The notes beneath the pieces were generated by a model. The model had not been told where the DNA came from and searched no databases. It was given only the letters and a program-made list of their open reading frames with translations. The translations under genes were made by a program, and so were the position numbers. Shown here piece after piece: positions 24,201 to 36,233 of a DNA stretch of 64,000 bases. The DNA lies in contig NC_014213.1 in assembly GCF_000092125.1 (NCBI RefSeq), positions 124,001-188,000 of the forward strand, read 5' to 3'. Within the stretch, counting starts at the first letter, position 1; each line of letters opens with the position of its first letter. The stretch comes from Allomeiothermus silvanus DSM 9946 (lineage in GTDB: Bacteria > Deinococcota > Deinococci > Deinococcales > Thermaceae).

Positions 24201-26751
24201 CTTCCACAAAAATTTCCTGGGGGTAGGCGGCCAGCTTCTCCTCTATTTCGAAGCGGAAACGCCAGGGGTTGAAGAATTCGTGGGCAATGGCCCCACGGCG
24301 GCGCATCAGGTCTAGAAGCCCTTGCAGGTAGTCCCGGCGTGCCTCCGGGGCGAACTCGAGCCCCTCCCATACCCGCGGGTCTTCACCCACCTTGTCCAGG
24401 TGGCGGTAGGTATAGTGCGCCAGGCCCGCGGCCTCGAGGTTCTTCAGGTTGGGCTGGGTGTTGCGGGCGGCCTCCAGGATGGCCGCCAGGGAGAGCAGGC
24501 GACGGAAGGCCTGGCCCTCGGGCGCGCCGATATCGTAAAGCTCGCTCAGCTCTTCCCGCGGATCGCTCGTTTTCCAGGCCTCAAACACCCGATCCCCCAG
24601 CACGCTCAGGTGAATCGGGCCCTCCCGCAGAATTTCCAGCGTGGTCTGGCGGAAAAGCACCTTGCGGAAGAGATCCTGGAAGTGGCCCGCCTGGAACTCG
24701 GCGTCCTGGCGATTGTCGGTAAAGACAATCATCTTGCGTTCCTGGTTGGGGAGGTTGGCCAGGGTAGAAAGGGTGAGGATATCAGTGGCGGTGGAGCGGC
24801 CTACCAACCCAAAGGCCGCCAGCTTGCGGATCTCCCCTCCCCTACGGGTGTGGGCTACCTGGCAGGTGGGGCAAAAACTGAAGGGATACGGCACCGCCGC
24901 CACCGGCACCCCCTTACCTTCATCTCGCTGGCCTGTGAAGGGATCTAGCCGCAGGTTGCTGGGCAGCAGGGCCTGTTTTGCTGGCTTAACCCGGCCATTT
25001 TCCAGCCAGTCCTCGGGCAGGGGTTCTTTCTCCATATCCCAAAACCCGGGGCGCAGGTAGCGCACCTGGGCATCGAAGGGGCTCAAAAGCGACGGGCCAG
25101 GCAGAAAGGCTTTATCCAGGCGCGCCACCAGGTACTCCTGCCCACAGTTGCGGCAGAACACCAAGGGGTAAGCCGGTTTGCCATCCAAGAAGCGCTCCCC
25201 TTTGAGGGAGAGGCTCTGCATATCCAGGGTGGCGGTGAGGTCGGGGGCCTGGGCGTAGAAGGCATGGATGCGGGGGACCAGGTACCCCGTGGCCGCCCCC
25301 ACCCGGAGGGCCAGGGCCACCTCGTCCCGGGCCTGGTCCTGGGGGACGCCTTCGGCCTCGACGAGCCCCTGGGCCAGCTCGCTTAGGGTCTTGGGCTGGG
25401 AGAGGGCCTGCTCCAGAAAGATGACCACCCGGCGCACCCGCTCCTCGCCTCCCGGACGCCCCGCCACCGCCTCCTGGAGGTCTTCCGGAAGCTGGGAAAG
25501 GTTCAGGGGAGGGGGATCCTCGAGGGTCTCCCCGGTGACCCGGGCCACCGATGCGCCAAAGAGGTTTTCCGCGAAGCGGCGGATGGCCTCCTCTCCCCGG
25601 TCCACGGTGGCCGAGGTGCCGATGACCTGGAGGCTTTGGGTGGTGCCGGTATGCTGCCGTAGGCGGCGGATGAGCAGGGCCACATCCGCCCCCCGTAGGC
25701 CCGCGTAGGTGTGCACCTCGTCCAACACCAGGTAGCGCAGCAGCCCCCGGTGCTCTCTCGGAAAGAGATAGCGGTCTTCCCCCCGTGTGAGCAAAAGCTC
25801 GAGCTGAACGTAGTTGGTCATGAGGATGTCGGGAGGGTGGGCGCGGATTTCCTGGCGGCTCATCACCTCCGCGTCGCTTACGGGGCGCTCGAGGGCGATG
25901 CGCTCCCGTAGGGCCTGGCCCTCTTCCTGGGTGAAGGGGGTCTCGCCGTTGTAGAGGGCGATGCGCAGGCCCGAGCCATGAAGCCGCAGGGCGAAGTCCC
26001 GGTACTGGGAGTTGGCCAGCGCGTTCATGGGGTAGACGATGACGGCCTTGATGCCGGGACGCCTCTCCTTCAGGGCGTAGGCCAGGATGGGCATGCCGAA
26101 GGCCAGGCTCTTCCCCGAGCCCGTGCCCGTGGCCACCACAAAGCTTTCCCCGGCCAAGGCCGCCCGCAGGGCCTCCTCCTGGTGGACGTAGGGGTGGAAG
26201 GGGGTGGGGTCCTGGAAGTCCTCCGGGTTGCGCCGGAGCAGGGGCCGGATTTCCCTGGGAAAGAGGCCCTCGCGGATGAGTTCGTCCACGCTCTTACCCT
26301 GGCGGTAACGCCTTTTCTGGGCGATGAAGGGCTCGCGCCAGAGGAGGTCGGCTTCCTCGATGCCTTTTTGCAGATATTCAGCAATGCGGGCGTTGCGGGG
26401 CACGATAAAGCTTTCGGCATAGCCCCGGAAATTTTCCTGAATGTTGTGCAGCTGGCCGAAGGGGTCACGAATGGCAGGCCCCCCGGTGAGCGCAGGGGGT
26501 TCAAGCCCCATCAGGGCGGCCACCGTATGGCGTAGCGCCGCCGACATGGTAGGAAAACCCAGGCGCTCCATCAGATCCTCGGGGGTAAGGCTCAGGGCTT
26601 TTAGCGGGCCTAGAAGGGTTTCCAAGGTCTTGAGATCGGCCTCGGTCTCGCTCCAGTCCAGGCTTTCGCCCCCCACCACGCGAGGAAAAACCTGAGCAAA
26701 CCAAACCTGGGGCTCGAGCCAGCGGGGCACTTCCTTCAAGCAAACGGGCAT
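21235..26751 (-). CDS. Large DEAD/DEAH helicase with DUF1998/MZB region and nuclease-like C-terminus
   Basis: The 1,838-residue protein belongs with the DUF1998-type helicases used in DISARM (DrmA), Druantia (DruE) and some BREX types. Walker A is VVATGTGSGKS (about 205), motif II is LVLDEVHTY (about 343) and motif VI is QRSGRAGRKGQ (about 1062). Cysteine clusters follow (FCRNCGQEY, CTCGH...CRACG, and CEKACYDCLMDY of the MZB domain). Residues about 1688-1735 (RFDFYYDQGLGIYVDGPPHQ, then KDRQLRTQLTLLGMPFVVF) look like a DUF559/Vsr-type PD-(D/E)xK fold in which the usual catalytic Glu before VDG is Tyr. The last 80 residues match the end of the BrxL-like protein. ATG follows the methyltransferase stop by 9 bp. 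Confidence 0.9.
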   Translation of the reverse strand: MPVCLKEVPRWLEPQVWFAQVFPRVVGGESLDWSETEADLKTLETLLGPLKALSLTPEDLMERLGFPTMSAALRHTVAALMGLEPPALTGGPAIRDPFGQLHNIQENFRGYAESFIVPRNARIAEYLQKGIEEADLLWREPFIAQKRRYRQGKSVDELIREGLFPREIRPLLRRNPEDFQDPTPFHPYVHQEEALRAALAGESFVVATGTGSGKSLAFGMPILAYALKERRPGIKAVIVYPMNALANSQYRDFALRLHGSGLRIALYNGETPFTQEEGQALRERIALERPVSDAEVMSRQEIRAHPPDILMTNYVQLELLLTRGEDRYLFPREHRGLLRYLVLDEVHTYAGLRGADVALLIRRLRQHTGTTQSLQVIGTSATVDRGEEAIRRFAENLFGASVARVTGETLEDPPPLNLSQLPEDLQEAVAGRPGGEERVRRVVIFLEQALSQPKTLSELAQGLVEAEGVPQDQARDEVALALRVGAATGYLVPRIHAFYAQAPDLTATLDMQSLSLKGERFLDGKPAYPLVFCRNCGQEYLVARLDKAFLPGPSLLSPFDAQVRYLRPGFWDMEKEPLPEDWLENGRVKPAKQALLPSNLRLDPFTGQRDEGKGVPVAAVPYPFSFCPTCQVAHTRRGGEIRKLAAFGLVGRSTATDILTLSTLANLPNQERKMIVFTDNRQDAEFQAGHFQDLFRKVLFRQTTLEILREGPIHLSVLGDRVFEAWKTSDPREELSELYDIGAPEGQAFRRLLSLAAILEAARNTQPNLKNLEAAGLAHYTYRHLDKVGEDPRVWEGLEFAPEARRDYLQGLLDLMRRRGAIAHEFFNPWRFRFEIEEKLAAYPQEIFVEAVGSAVVLETRVPQTPRSGHTFRLVGERRPSLFESWTMGALDLAREGAQALLKRVVQALKEHRVLQTASLPAWGKGEVAGLVLNPNAILIKKTEGRYLICPRSTYTGFLYHLYRSPEYPTQLLEEREVHPFYQALYRVRVFPVPLEARAHSGQVPGEERRKLEERFRDPKDPLSALVATPTLEMGIDIGALSSVFLRNIPPSPASYAQRSGRAGRKGQPALIQAFSGAFGHDQYFYRYPEKMVRGSIQAPRFLLDNPRLIRAHIRALVLEVLAQKAGFSLPAKVGQAVDYEDQAQFYPLRAVFRQGLAEELRACQTDIEAAVQEAFNQEIKRYPWLSPATISQTVRGFLEELDQEMVPWREEYHDAQARYGEYATRLKHMPPKHHQREEIQKEVQKADEQRTHLIDLDLRGYLGSRGFLPNYAFARAGTWAEILTPKEVRRIERPPFTALTELAPGNTLYYGSRRYSLERAGFLPKESSLEKGKRCTCGHIETQGLRCRACGRDLSQEVTEVRLIPPPVVLGLPKRRISSEEEERSRLGYEVEWDWRPKDPQTLQADSLRLFYEHNAEVVALNKGPRSWFLDEEEDNPLRGGFVLCKRCRRFLLTEKELEEHPWQDSKEGRCTMGGTASDLLPNLLIQARAESDVLALEIPRPLDLDGPAVDAFYKSVLSAFRKAALITLELADDELIGFLQPTPEPRLPYRVVLVEGQEGGLGALAALANWPGAEETHPFHELVEVALRLMHAEEEGCEKACYDCLMDYSNQWDHPLLDRTLVLPFFHKLKGLEFKPAEKDPTHLDGLLAQCESDLERRWLLEAHRRGVPLPQRAQYTFPLRETFTRFDFYYDQGLGIYVDGPPHQEDERRQKDRQLRTQLTLLGMPFVVFQEGEAWDEPFRELAGLLTRKDTSPDLWAEALALVDPAYRPLLEGLKAMGLTPPTEVGEDLVAEGRIVGQSIARWGEKRLVPEGLEALGYPVKPDAPLEAVAAYLKA

Positions 26752-26760
26752 ATTTCTATG

Positions 26761-29700
26761 CTAGCCAAATGCGGGGTCCGACCCCAGGTTTTTGACCTGA
26801 TTCTCGCGCAAAAGCCTCTCCCACGCCTCGAGCACCAGCCTCCTCGTGCGGTACTCCCCGTAGCGCCGGATGTCCTTGTCCTTGAGCACGCGGAAGGTCT
26901 CGCCGGGGAAGCGGCTCGCCTCCACCCGCTTGCGGTAGGCCCGCTCGTCCAGGGGGTCTTCCACCTCCTCGTGGTCGGAGAGGATGTCCGAAAGCTCCCT
27001 CTCGGTGAGGTCCTTGGGGTCTAGGATGTAGCGGAGCTGCTTGCGGTTTAGGCCATAGCGCCTGGCGTAGTAGGCGTCCAGCTCGGCCCGCAGCAGGGCG
27101 CGGCGCTCCTCGTCCCAGCGGAAGGGCGGGAAGGGGTAGGCGGACTCTAACCAGGAGGGCCGGTTAGGCGGGTGACCGCCGTTGGCTTCCCACTGTCGCT
27201 GGAGCAGCTCGCGTAGGTCTTCATCGGCCTCTTCCCAGACATCTTGGGCGAAGGAGGCCAGGTCCCAGGCGGTGTAGGTGAGCTCCAGGACCCGGGGGAC
27301 GAGGAAGCGGAGGTCTTGGGGCCCGTAAGCGGAAGGGGGGAGGACGGGGAACTGCTTGAGGTAGTGGAAGTTGAGGTGAGTCCCACTTACTTTTTGTCGG
27401 GCCACGTAGTCCAGGGCGAGGGTGGAGACATTGCCGATCAAGGTCAAGCTTTCTAAGGCGCTTTTTGCGTGCAAGAAGAGGGGCGCAGTATTTCCCACCC
27501 CCACCCTCGGCAGGGCGGCGAAGATGGCCGTGCGCTCGTTGGTAGCGTTGGTGATATCCCGGAACCCCAGCAACCACCCCCGGTCCCACTCCCACACCAC
27601 GTTCCCGTTCCGGTCCTTCTGCACCAGGCGCTCCTCAACCTCCTTCTGCGGCACCCAGTAGCGCGGCAGCGGCAGCGCCTCAGGGCTGGCGTGCTCGGCG
27701 GGGGTCATATCCCTGATGTCGGCCCCGTCGTAGGTGGCGAAGCGGTGGTCAAAGTGCCAGATGAGCTTGGCTTCGTAGAGGGGCAGGTAGGCCGAGCCTT
27801 CCTTCACCATGCGGTTGCCCACCAGACGGTAGCCCCCCTGCTCGAGGTCCCCCCTGGTCCTGAAGAGGCCGGAGTCACTGGTCATGTTGAACAGACCTTG
27901 ACGGAACTTGATGCCCCAGGGGTTCTCTTCGGGCTCTTCCTTCCACAGCACCGGCACCCGGCGGTAAATCTTCTTGGTCAGCTCGGCGTCGGCGCGGGTG
28001 CGGAAGACGGGGCAGGTCTTGGTGTTGGGGTTCAGAAGGGCGAAGTCCTCGGGGGTGAGGGAGAACACCCGGGTGGGGTCTTCCAGCCCCTCGGGGCGGG
28101 TGAGGAAGAAAGCCAGGCGGGCGGGCTCCCTCTTGGCTTGGCCCCGGAGGGCGAGGACGGAGAACTTCATGCGGCTATCCACCGCGGGGAAAATCCCCTC
28201 CCGGTTCTCAAAGTCGTAGAGGGCCGCAAGCTCTCCCCTTGCCACTACCTCGCCGAAGAAGACCTTGTTGGAATCATCGGTGGCGATGCCGGTGGGGACA
28301 ATCGCCCCGGCGCGGCCCTGGTGGCCCATCATGGTGCGGTTGTGTTCGGCAAAAGCCGAGTATAGATTGATTTTTCCCGTGCCGGTGAGAGGGTAGCGTC
28401 CCGACCCGCCAATGAACCCCGCGGTGTTGCTTACCTCATGGACATGCTCTATCCAGGCTTGATAAAGCGAAGGGTCGTCCTCCCTGAGCCTTTCGATGAG
28501 CCTCTTTCGCTCTGCCCCCGTGCTGGCTTCAGCAATCTTTTCGTGCTTTCCAGCAAAAAACTTGGTCTCCTCAGGCTGCACGACTTCCCAAGGGGGGTTG
28601 CCCAGCACCACGTCGAAGCCGCCCCGCTCCATCACCTCCGGGAACTCCAGCCACCAGTGGAAGAAGCGGTGGCGGTACCGGGCGGTTTGGATGGCGGCCA
28701 GGGTGGGAGGGGAAAGGTAGGTGGAGCTTTCCCACTGGGCCAGGCTGGCGTGTCCGGCCTGCTGGGCCAGCCAGTTGAGGCCCTGGGCGTCGGGGAGGCG
28801 CACGGCGGGGGTGGGGCGCAGGAAAAAAGCGGCCACCCAGTAGTCGGCCAGGCGCTCCCACTTCTGCACGGCTTCGCTCTGGCGCCACTGGGTGTACAGG
28901 CGGCGCTTTTTCTCTACGTCCTGCACACTTTTTTCTTCGTAGTCGAGGGGCGGGGGTGGGGGTGGGTTGTCCAGGGCCAGGGGGGTTTTGCCGGGCTTCT
29001 TGGTAAAGCTCAGGCCTTTCACCACCTCGGCTGGCACGCCCTCGCGCTTGTAGGCCTCCTTGGGAATGCCCATTTCCAGAAAGTCGCGGGGAGCCCCCAC
29101 CAGAGAGTTGCCCACCTTGAGGTGGTGGTCCAGGAAAGAGAGGGGGCGGCCCCGGGCCGCGGCGGCAATCCACAGAGAAAGCTTGGCCAGCTCTACCGCC
29201 ATGGGGTTGAGGTCTACGCCGTAGATGCAGCGGGCGGCCACCTCGTGCCGGGCTTCCTCGTAGAGCCGGGCAAACTCGGACTGGGGGTTGGCCTTTTGTC
29301 GCAGCTCGGCCAGCCGCTGGGCCAGGTACTCCAAAGCCGAGATCAGGAAGGCCCCCGAGCCCATGGCGGGGTCAATGACCCGCAGGGAGAGCAAGGCACT
29401 GACCTGGGCCTCGAGATCCTCACCGGCGGCTTTCAATCGCTCTTCCAGCACCGGGGCCAGCGCTTCTTGCACCACTAGCTGCACCAGCTCGCGGGGGGTG
29501 TAGTAGCTGCCCGAGGACTTGCGCTCCAGCAGATGGCTCTCCAGGCTGTAGCGGCCCTCCACCAGGCGGGGCGAAAGGGCCAGGATTTCTTCGTATACAT
29601 GGCCTATCTCTTCGACCTCGAGGTCTCGGTAGTTCACCCGCTCCAACGCCCCTTCCCGCTCCACAAAAGCTAGGTAGCGTATGGCCTCCAGCAGCTCGCT

Positions 29701-30777
29701 GTTTTTGGGTGAACGGCCCCGCTGGGTGAGGGTGGCGATAGCCTCGGGCGCAAACAGTTCACCGTTCAGGGCGGGCACACCCAGGGCCTGATCCCCCTCG
29801 TGCGCCAGCCGGAAGGTAAGCAGCAGCTTGGCCCACAAATCGGTCTGGTCATCGCGCTGGAAGCGCAGCCGGGCCGCCCGCTCCCGCAGGGCCAGCAGGC
29901 TATACTCCCGCTCGTAGACCCAGGATAGCTGCCCTTCGTGCGGTATCAGCGCGCGCTGCTCGGCGTAGAACAAAAAGAGCAGGCGGTACACCAGGCGCAA
30001 AAGCTCCTGGTGATAGGCCTGCAAGCGCTGGGGGCTTTGATATTCTGCCCGCAGTCCCTCGCTCAAAAAGGCATTGCCCAAAGCTTCTAGGGCGCGCACC
30101 ACGCCTTTTTTCAGGGCTTCTTTGGCCCGCACCCCTACCTCGCGGGCCAGGCGGCGGTAGCGGTCCAGGGGGGCTTCGCCCTGGGCTTGTTGGAAGCGGC
30201 TTTGCGAAAGCAACAGATACAGAACCTGGAACTCTCTCAGGGCCGCTTCTCGCGGAGCCTCAAAGAGTTCGGTCGGGTAGAAGGCCACGTAGCCGGGGGT
30301 GGAAACATGGAAGTACTTACCCACCAGACGCGCTTCACGGGGGTTGGCCACCACGCCCCAGGCTTGCTTCGGGTGCAGGTTCAAGTAGGCCTGGAGCAGT
30401 CCGTGGGGGCTTTTGCTTCGATGAGCGACCTTCTCATCCAGGTCTTGCAGCACCAGGTGCAGAGGTGGGGCCTCCTCCTGGTTCCAGCCTAGGTGGCTTA
30501 TGGGAAAAGTCTGCTCCTCCACCTGGAGGTGAGCCCGGTTGTACACCGGATCAAAGCCCAAGACCCGGAAAAAAGGGATCAGCCATGACTCCCGGGCCTG
30601 GGAAACATCGGGGAACTCGAGCGGGCGTACCCGCTCATACAGGCTGAAGAGGGCCAGGAACTTTTCCTCCAGCTCCTCTGGCGAAAGGCCCACTTCCTTC
30701 AGGGCCTCGGGTCGAGCCAGATTATTCAGAAATTCCTCGGTCAGAAGACCGCCGGAGATGCGGACGCTGTAGAACAT
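26761..30777 (-). CDS. Eco57I-class adenine-N6 DNA methyltransferase (DrmMI/PglX-like)
   Basis: This 1,338-residue protein has SAM-binding motif I VIDPAMGSGAFLI (about residue 470) and catalytic motif IV LGNPPWEVV (about 725). Between them is YGVDLNPMAVELAKLSLWIA, typical of the Eco57I/PglX class. The N-terminal 400 residues are helical with a domain (HGLLQAYLNLHPKQAWGVVA) found in large phage-defence methylases; I see no convincing PD-(D/E)xK nuclease there. The C-terminal third should hold target recognition. It would mark host DNA so that the accompanying helicases attack only unmarked DNA. It is tightly spaced between the SNF2 and DUF1998 genes (9 bp on each side). Confidence 0.9.
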   Translation of the reverse strand: MFYSVRISGGLLTEEFLNNLARPEALKEVGLSPEELEEKFLALFSLYERVRPLEFPDVSQARESWLIPFFRVLGFDPVYNRAHLQVEEQTFPISHLGWNQEEAPPLHLVLQDLDEKVAHRSKSPHGLLQAYLNLHPKQAWGVVANPREARLVGKYFHVSTPGYVAFYPTELFEAPREAALREFQVLYLLLSQSRFQQAQGEAPLDRYRRLAREVGVRAKEALKKGVVRALEALGNAFLSEGLRAEYQSPQRLQAYHQELLRLVYRLLFLFYAEQRALIPHEGQLSWVYEREYSLLALRERAARLRFQRDDQTDLWAKLLLTFRLAHEGDQALGVPALNGELFAPEAIATLTQRGRSPKNSELLEAIRYLAFVEREGALERVNYRDLEVEEIGHVYEEILALSPRLVEGRYSLESHLLERKSSGSYYTPRELVQLVVQEALAPVLEERLKAAGEDLEAQVSALLSLRVIDPAMGSGAFLISALEYLAQRLAELRQKANPQSEFARLYEEARHEVAARCIYGVDLNPMAVELAKLSLWIAAAARGRPLSFLDHHLKVGNSLVGAPRDFLEMGIPKEAYKREGVPAEVVKGLSFTKKPGKTPLALDNPPPPPPLDYEEKSVQDVEKKRRLYTQWRQSEAVQKWERLADYWVAAFFLRPTPAVRLPDAQGLNWLAQQAGHASLAQWESSTYLSPPTLAAIQTARYRHRFFHWWLEFPEVMERGGFDVVLGNPPWEVVQPEETKFFAGKHEKIAEASTGAERKRLIERLREDDPSLYQAWIEHVHEVSNTAGFIGGSGRYPLTGTGKINLYSAFAEHNRTMMGHQGRAGAIVPTGIATDDSNKVFFGEVVARGELAALYDFENREGIFPAVDSRMKFSVLALRGQAKREPARLAFFLTRPEGLEDPTRVFSLTPEDFALLNPNTKTCPVFRTRADAELTKKIYRRVPVLWKEEPEENPWGIKFRQGLFNMTSDSGLFRTRGDLEQGGYRLVGNRMVKEGSAYLPLYEAKLIWHFDHRFATYDGADIRDMTPAEHASPEALPLPRYWVPQKEVEERLVQKDRNGNVVWEWDRGWLLGFRDITNATNERTAIFAALPRVGVGNTAPLFLHAKSALESLTLIGNVSTLALDYVARQKVSGTHLNFHYLKQFPVLPPSAYGPQDLRFLVPRVLELTYTAWDLASFAQDVWEEADEDLRELLQRQWEANGGHPPNRPSWLESAYPFPPFRWDEERRALLRAELDAYYARRYGLNRKQLRYILDPKDLTERELSDILSDHEEVEDPLDERAYRKRVEASRFPGETFRVLKDKDIRRYGEYRTRRLVLEAWERLLRENQVKNLGSDPAFG

Positions 30778-30786
30778 GTGCTACTC

Positions 30787-33546
<2,760 letters not shown>

Positions 33547-35075
33547 TGTAGGCCCAAGAAGCGCAGCACCTCTTCGGGCGGGGTGTGGGGCGCTACCGAC
33601 AGCCCCTGGCCCGTTACACCCTGGGGTAGAAGACGTTTGTCTCCCCAGCGGGCCAGGCTTTGACTCATCTCGCCGTTGGTGCCGGGCAGATCTTCGGGGC
33701 CTTCGCTGGGCGGAGGTGCTCCGCGTTGCTGGAGGGCCCGAAAAAGAGGATGATAGGCCTCGTCCAGCAGGGTAAAAAGCTCTTCCCAACCCAGGCCGGG
33801 TTCCTCCCGCCTGCGTGGGGGGAATTCCAGGGGGTTATAGTGGCTCATCTCCTGGTAGACCCGTTCGCGAAGCTCGAGGGCGAAGTCAGCCAGGTCCTGC
33901 GCCCGGCTTTCTGGCCAGTCGCGGCCGGGGTAGAGAAGCTTCAAAAGCCCCGATACCCACTTGCGCACCGCCCGGGCATCCCGCTGGGTGAGCCCCTTGG
34001 GAAGCGCCAGGGGGGGGTCAAAGGCGAGGGGGCGAAGTTTCTTGAAGGCAGCGCTCAGGTAGTCCACCACCAGCCCCGGCCCCTGGTAGAGCAGCTCGGG
34101 GGAGATCTTGGGGAACTCGTGGCCGGGCAGAAGTCCATGGATGCGGTCCAAGAGGGCGGTATCCCCCCGCAGACCCTGGGGGAGCACCTGGGTGAGGGGT
34201 GCCTCAGGCCGGTCGGTGTTGCCCAGGAAGACCAAGGAGGCCTCGGCGGTCAGGGTTCTGCCCCCGCGGCTGAACTGGCCCGACTCCATGTAGTCCTTGA
34301 GAATGGACAGAATGGAAGGGTCTTCCCAGGCGGTGTGGGCCACCTCGTCAAAGATCAGCACCTGGTAGGTGGGGATGAGGCCCGGCTTGCGGGTGAGCTG
34401 GTTGTAGTAAAGAACCGCAGGCGTGACCTTGCCCCCAGAGATAACGAAGGCTTCCGGGGATAGGTTGCGCAGCAGGTAGGTCTTCCCCGTCTGTCGGGGG
34501 CCCAGCTCCATCAGGTGCAGGTTGGGTTCTACCAGGGGGGCCAGGCGGGCCAGGTATAAAAGCTTCTGTCTGGAAGTTAGCCCCTCGGGGTTGAGCCCCA
34601 CGCTGGCCAGAAGAAAATCGGTCCACTCCGCCTCGGTAAAGGCCTGGCGGCCCTTCAGGAAAGGCTCCAGGGAGTTCAGGCTGGTCTGGAAGGGGATAAA
34701 CTGCTTGACCCTTAGCGGGCTTCTCCCCCCTTCGTATTCCAGCTCCAAGGTGCCCCAAAGGCCGTAGAGGACGCCGGGGTGCTGCTCCGGCAGGTGGTAG
34801 TCTACCTCCGCCGGGTACTCGCCCAGGCTGGGGAGCTGGGCCCGGTGGCTCCCCGTGTTGAGGTCTACCCGAACCTCGAGGCGGTCGATGAGGACCTTGC
34901 GTTTGTGGCGCAGGAGTTGGTCTTTGAGCCACTCCTGGTGTCCGGGGCCCAGGTAGAGCTCCTCCAGTTTCTTGCGCACCTTGTCTACCGCCTCGAGCGT
35001 GCCGCCCGCCTTGGCCAGCAAGTACTCCACCACAAACCGGGGTAGGCGGTGGAACGAGGTTTCCTGCAACAGCCT

Positions 35076-36167
35076 TAGGACTTACGCAGTTGGCTGAAGG
35101 ATGTGGAGGGGATGGGCGAGATAACTTCGTATTGCCTCGCGAACAATGGACGCCTTGGCCTCGTACCAGCTCACCCCCCTGCGCAGCCGGTAGACCTCCA
35201 GCCGGAGGAAGGCCCGCAAAGCCAGGAGGAGGTGCCGCAGGATGGAGACCGCCTTCCTCACCTGGGCCCGCTCCACCCCACAGCACTGCTTGAGCCCCCG
35301 ATGGTACACTTCGATCCCCCATCCTTGCCGCTCTAACTCCGCCCGCTTCTCTTCGCTCATCCCCAGATGGTTCGTGGCCCAGTACTCCGCCTCCCCGTCC
35401 TTGGAGAGCGTTCGGAACACCCTCACGAACCCAAAACCCCGAAGATGAACCACCCTCCCCTCCCCAGGGATTTCCACCTCACGGATGGGTACATTTCCCT
35501 TCCCCTCCGGGTTGACCAGGCGGTTGCCCTTCAGCCGCGTCAGAAACCGCCAGCCAAAGCTGACTATGGCCTTGAGGTTCTCCAAGCTGGCATACCAGCT
35601 GTCCATCAGGACATATTCCGGCTGAAACCCCCGCTCCTTCGCTTTCTGGAGCATGGTCTGAAAGTGGTCGTTTTTGCTCTTCCCATCCTGGGGCTTGTCG
35701 TAGACCCGAAAGTCGCAGGGGATCAGGGCCTGCCCCTCCGTCCACAGCAGGGTCATGAGGGCGATGCCCCTAACCACCCTTTGGTGTTTGCCGCTCCAGT
35801 GGTAACTCACCAGATCCATGTCCCGAGCGTAGGGCTTATCCAGGGTGGTGTCGTCCAGGATCAGCAGCCCCTCCCTGAGCTTCACGAAGGCCTTGGCCTC
35901 CTGCCACAGCGCCGCCGTGTCGGGCGGCTGTCTTTGCAGCAGGCGGGTAAAGGCATCATGGGCGGGAGGGCTCTTCTCCTTTGGACTACAGCGAGCGGCC
36001 TCGGTACAGGTGAAGACCCGCTGAGCGGCGATGAGAAAGTGGATGTAGTCCAGGTCATCGCACTTCGGTGGGTTCATGGGCATCACCCCCTTTGGAGAAG
36101 CTTGGCTAAGCACTCTCCTCCTAGCACACAGAAGAATGTCCAGTCAACTGCAACTGCGTAACTCCTA
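35076..36167 (-). mobile_element. IS element (IS4/IS701-like), copy 1, inside the BrxL-like gene
   Basis: The element is 1,092 bp with ends TAGGACTTACGCAGTTG and the inverse of TAGGAGTTACGCAGTTG (one mismatch). It is flanked by a 5-bp direct repeat AGCCT (35071-35075 and 36168-36172). It appears identical to the copy at 42728-43819. The distinct target duplications show independent insertions. Confidence 0.93.
35082..36113 (-). CDS. IS4/IS701-like DDE transposase, copy 1
   Basis: The 343-residue protein has LLILDDTTLDKPYARDMDLV (first Asp region), VLMDSWYAS (second Asp) and GWGIEVYHRGLKQCCGVERA (Glu with the E-x6-K signature). These fit the IS4/IS701 superfamily; the 5-bp target duplication is not the usual value for either, so the exact family is uncertain. 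The start is GTG 36113; ATG 36083, with AAGGGGGTG upstream, is an alternative. Confidence 0.93.
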   Translation of the reverse strand: MLSQASPKGVMPMNPPKCDDLDYIHFLIAAQRVFTCTEAARCSPKEKSPPAHDAFTRLLQRQPPDTAALWQEAKAFVKLREGLLILDDTTLDKPYARDMDLVSYHWSGKHQRVVRGIALMTLLWTEGQALIPCDFRVYDKPQDGKSKNDHFQTMLQKAKERGFQPEYVLMDSWYASLENLKAIVSFGWRFLTRLKGNRLVNPEGKGNVPIREVEIPGEGRVVHLRGFGFVRVFRTLSKDGEAEYWATNHLGMSEEKRAELERQGWGIEVYHRGLKQCCGVERAQVRKAVSILRHLLLALRAFLRLEVYRLRRGVSWYEAKASIVREAIRSYLAHPLHILQPTA

Positions 36168-36233
36168 AGCCTTTTTTCCAGCACATAACCTGCGAAAGCT
36201 TCCAGGGCTTTTTCCTTAAACACAGGGCCTCCT

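Noticed and set aside
33547-33789. N-terminal extension of the SNF2 helicase frame
   Set aside because: It lies wholly inside the BrxL-like gene in another frame, is Arg/Pro/Ser-rich, and the ATGA overlap at 33546 gives a natural start.
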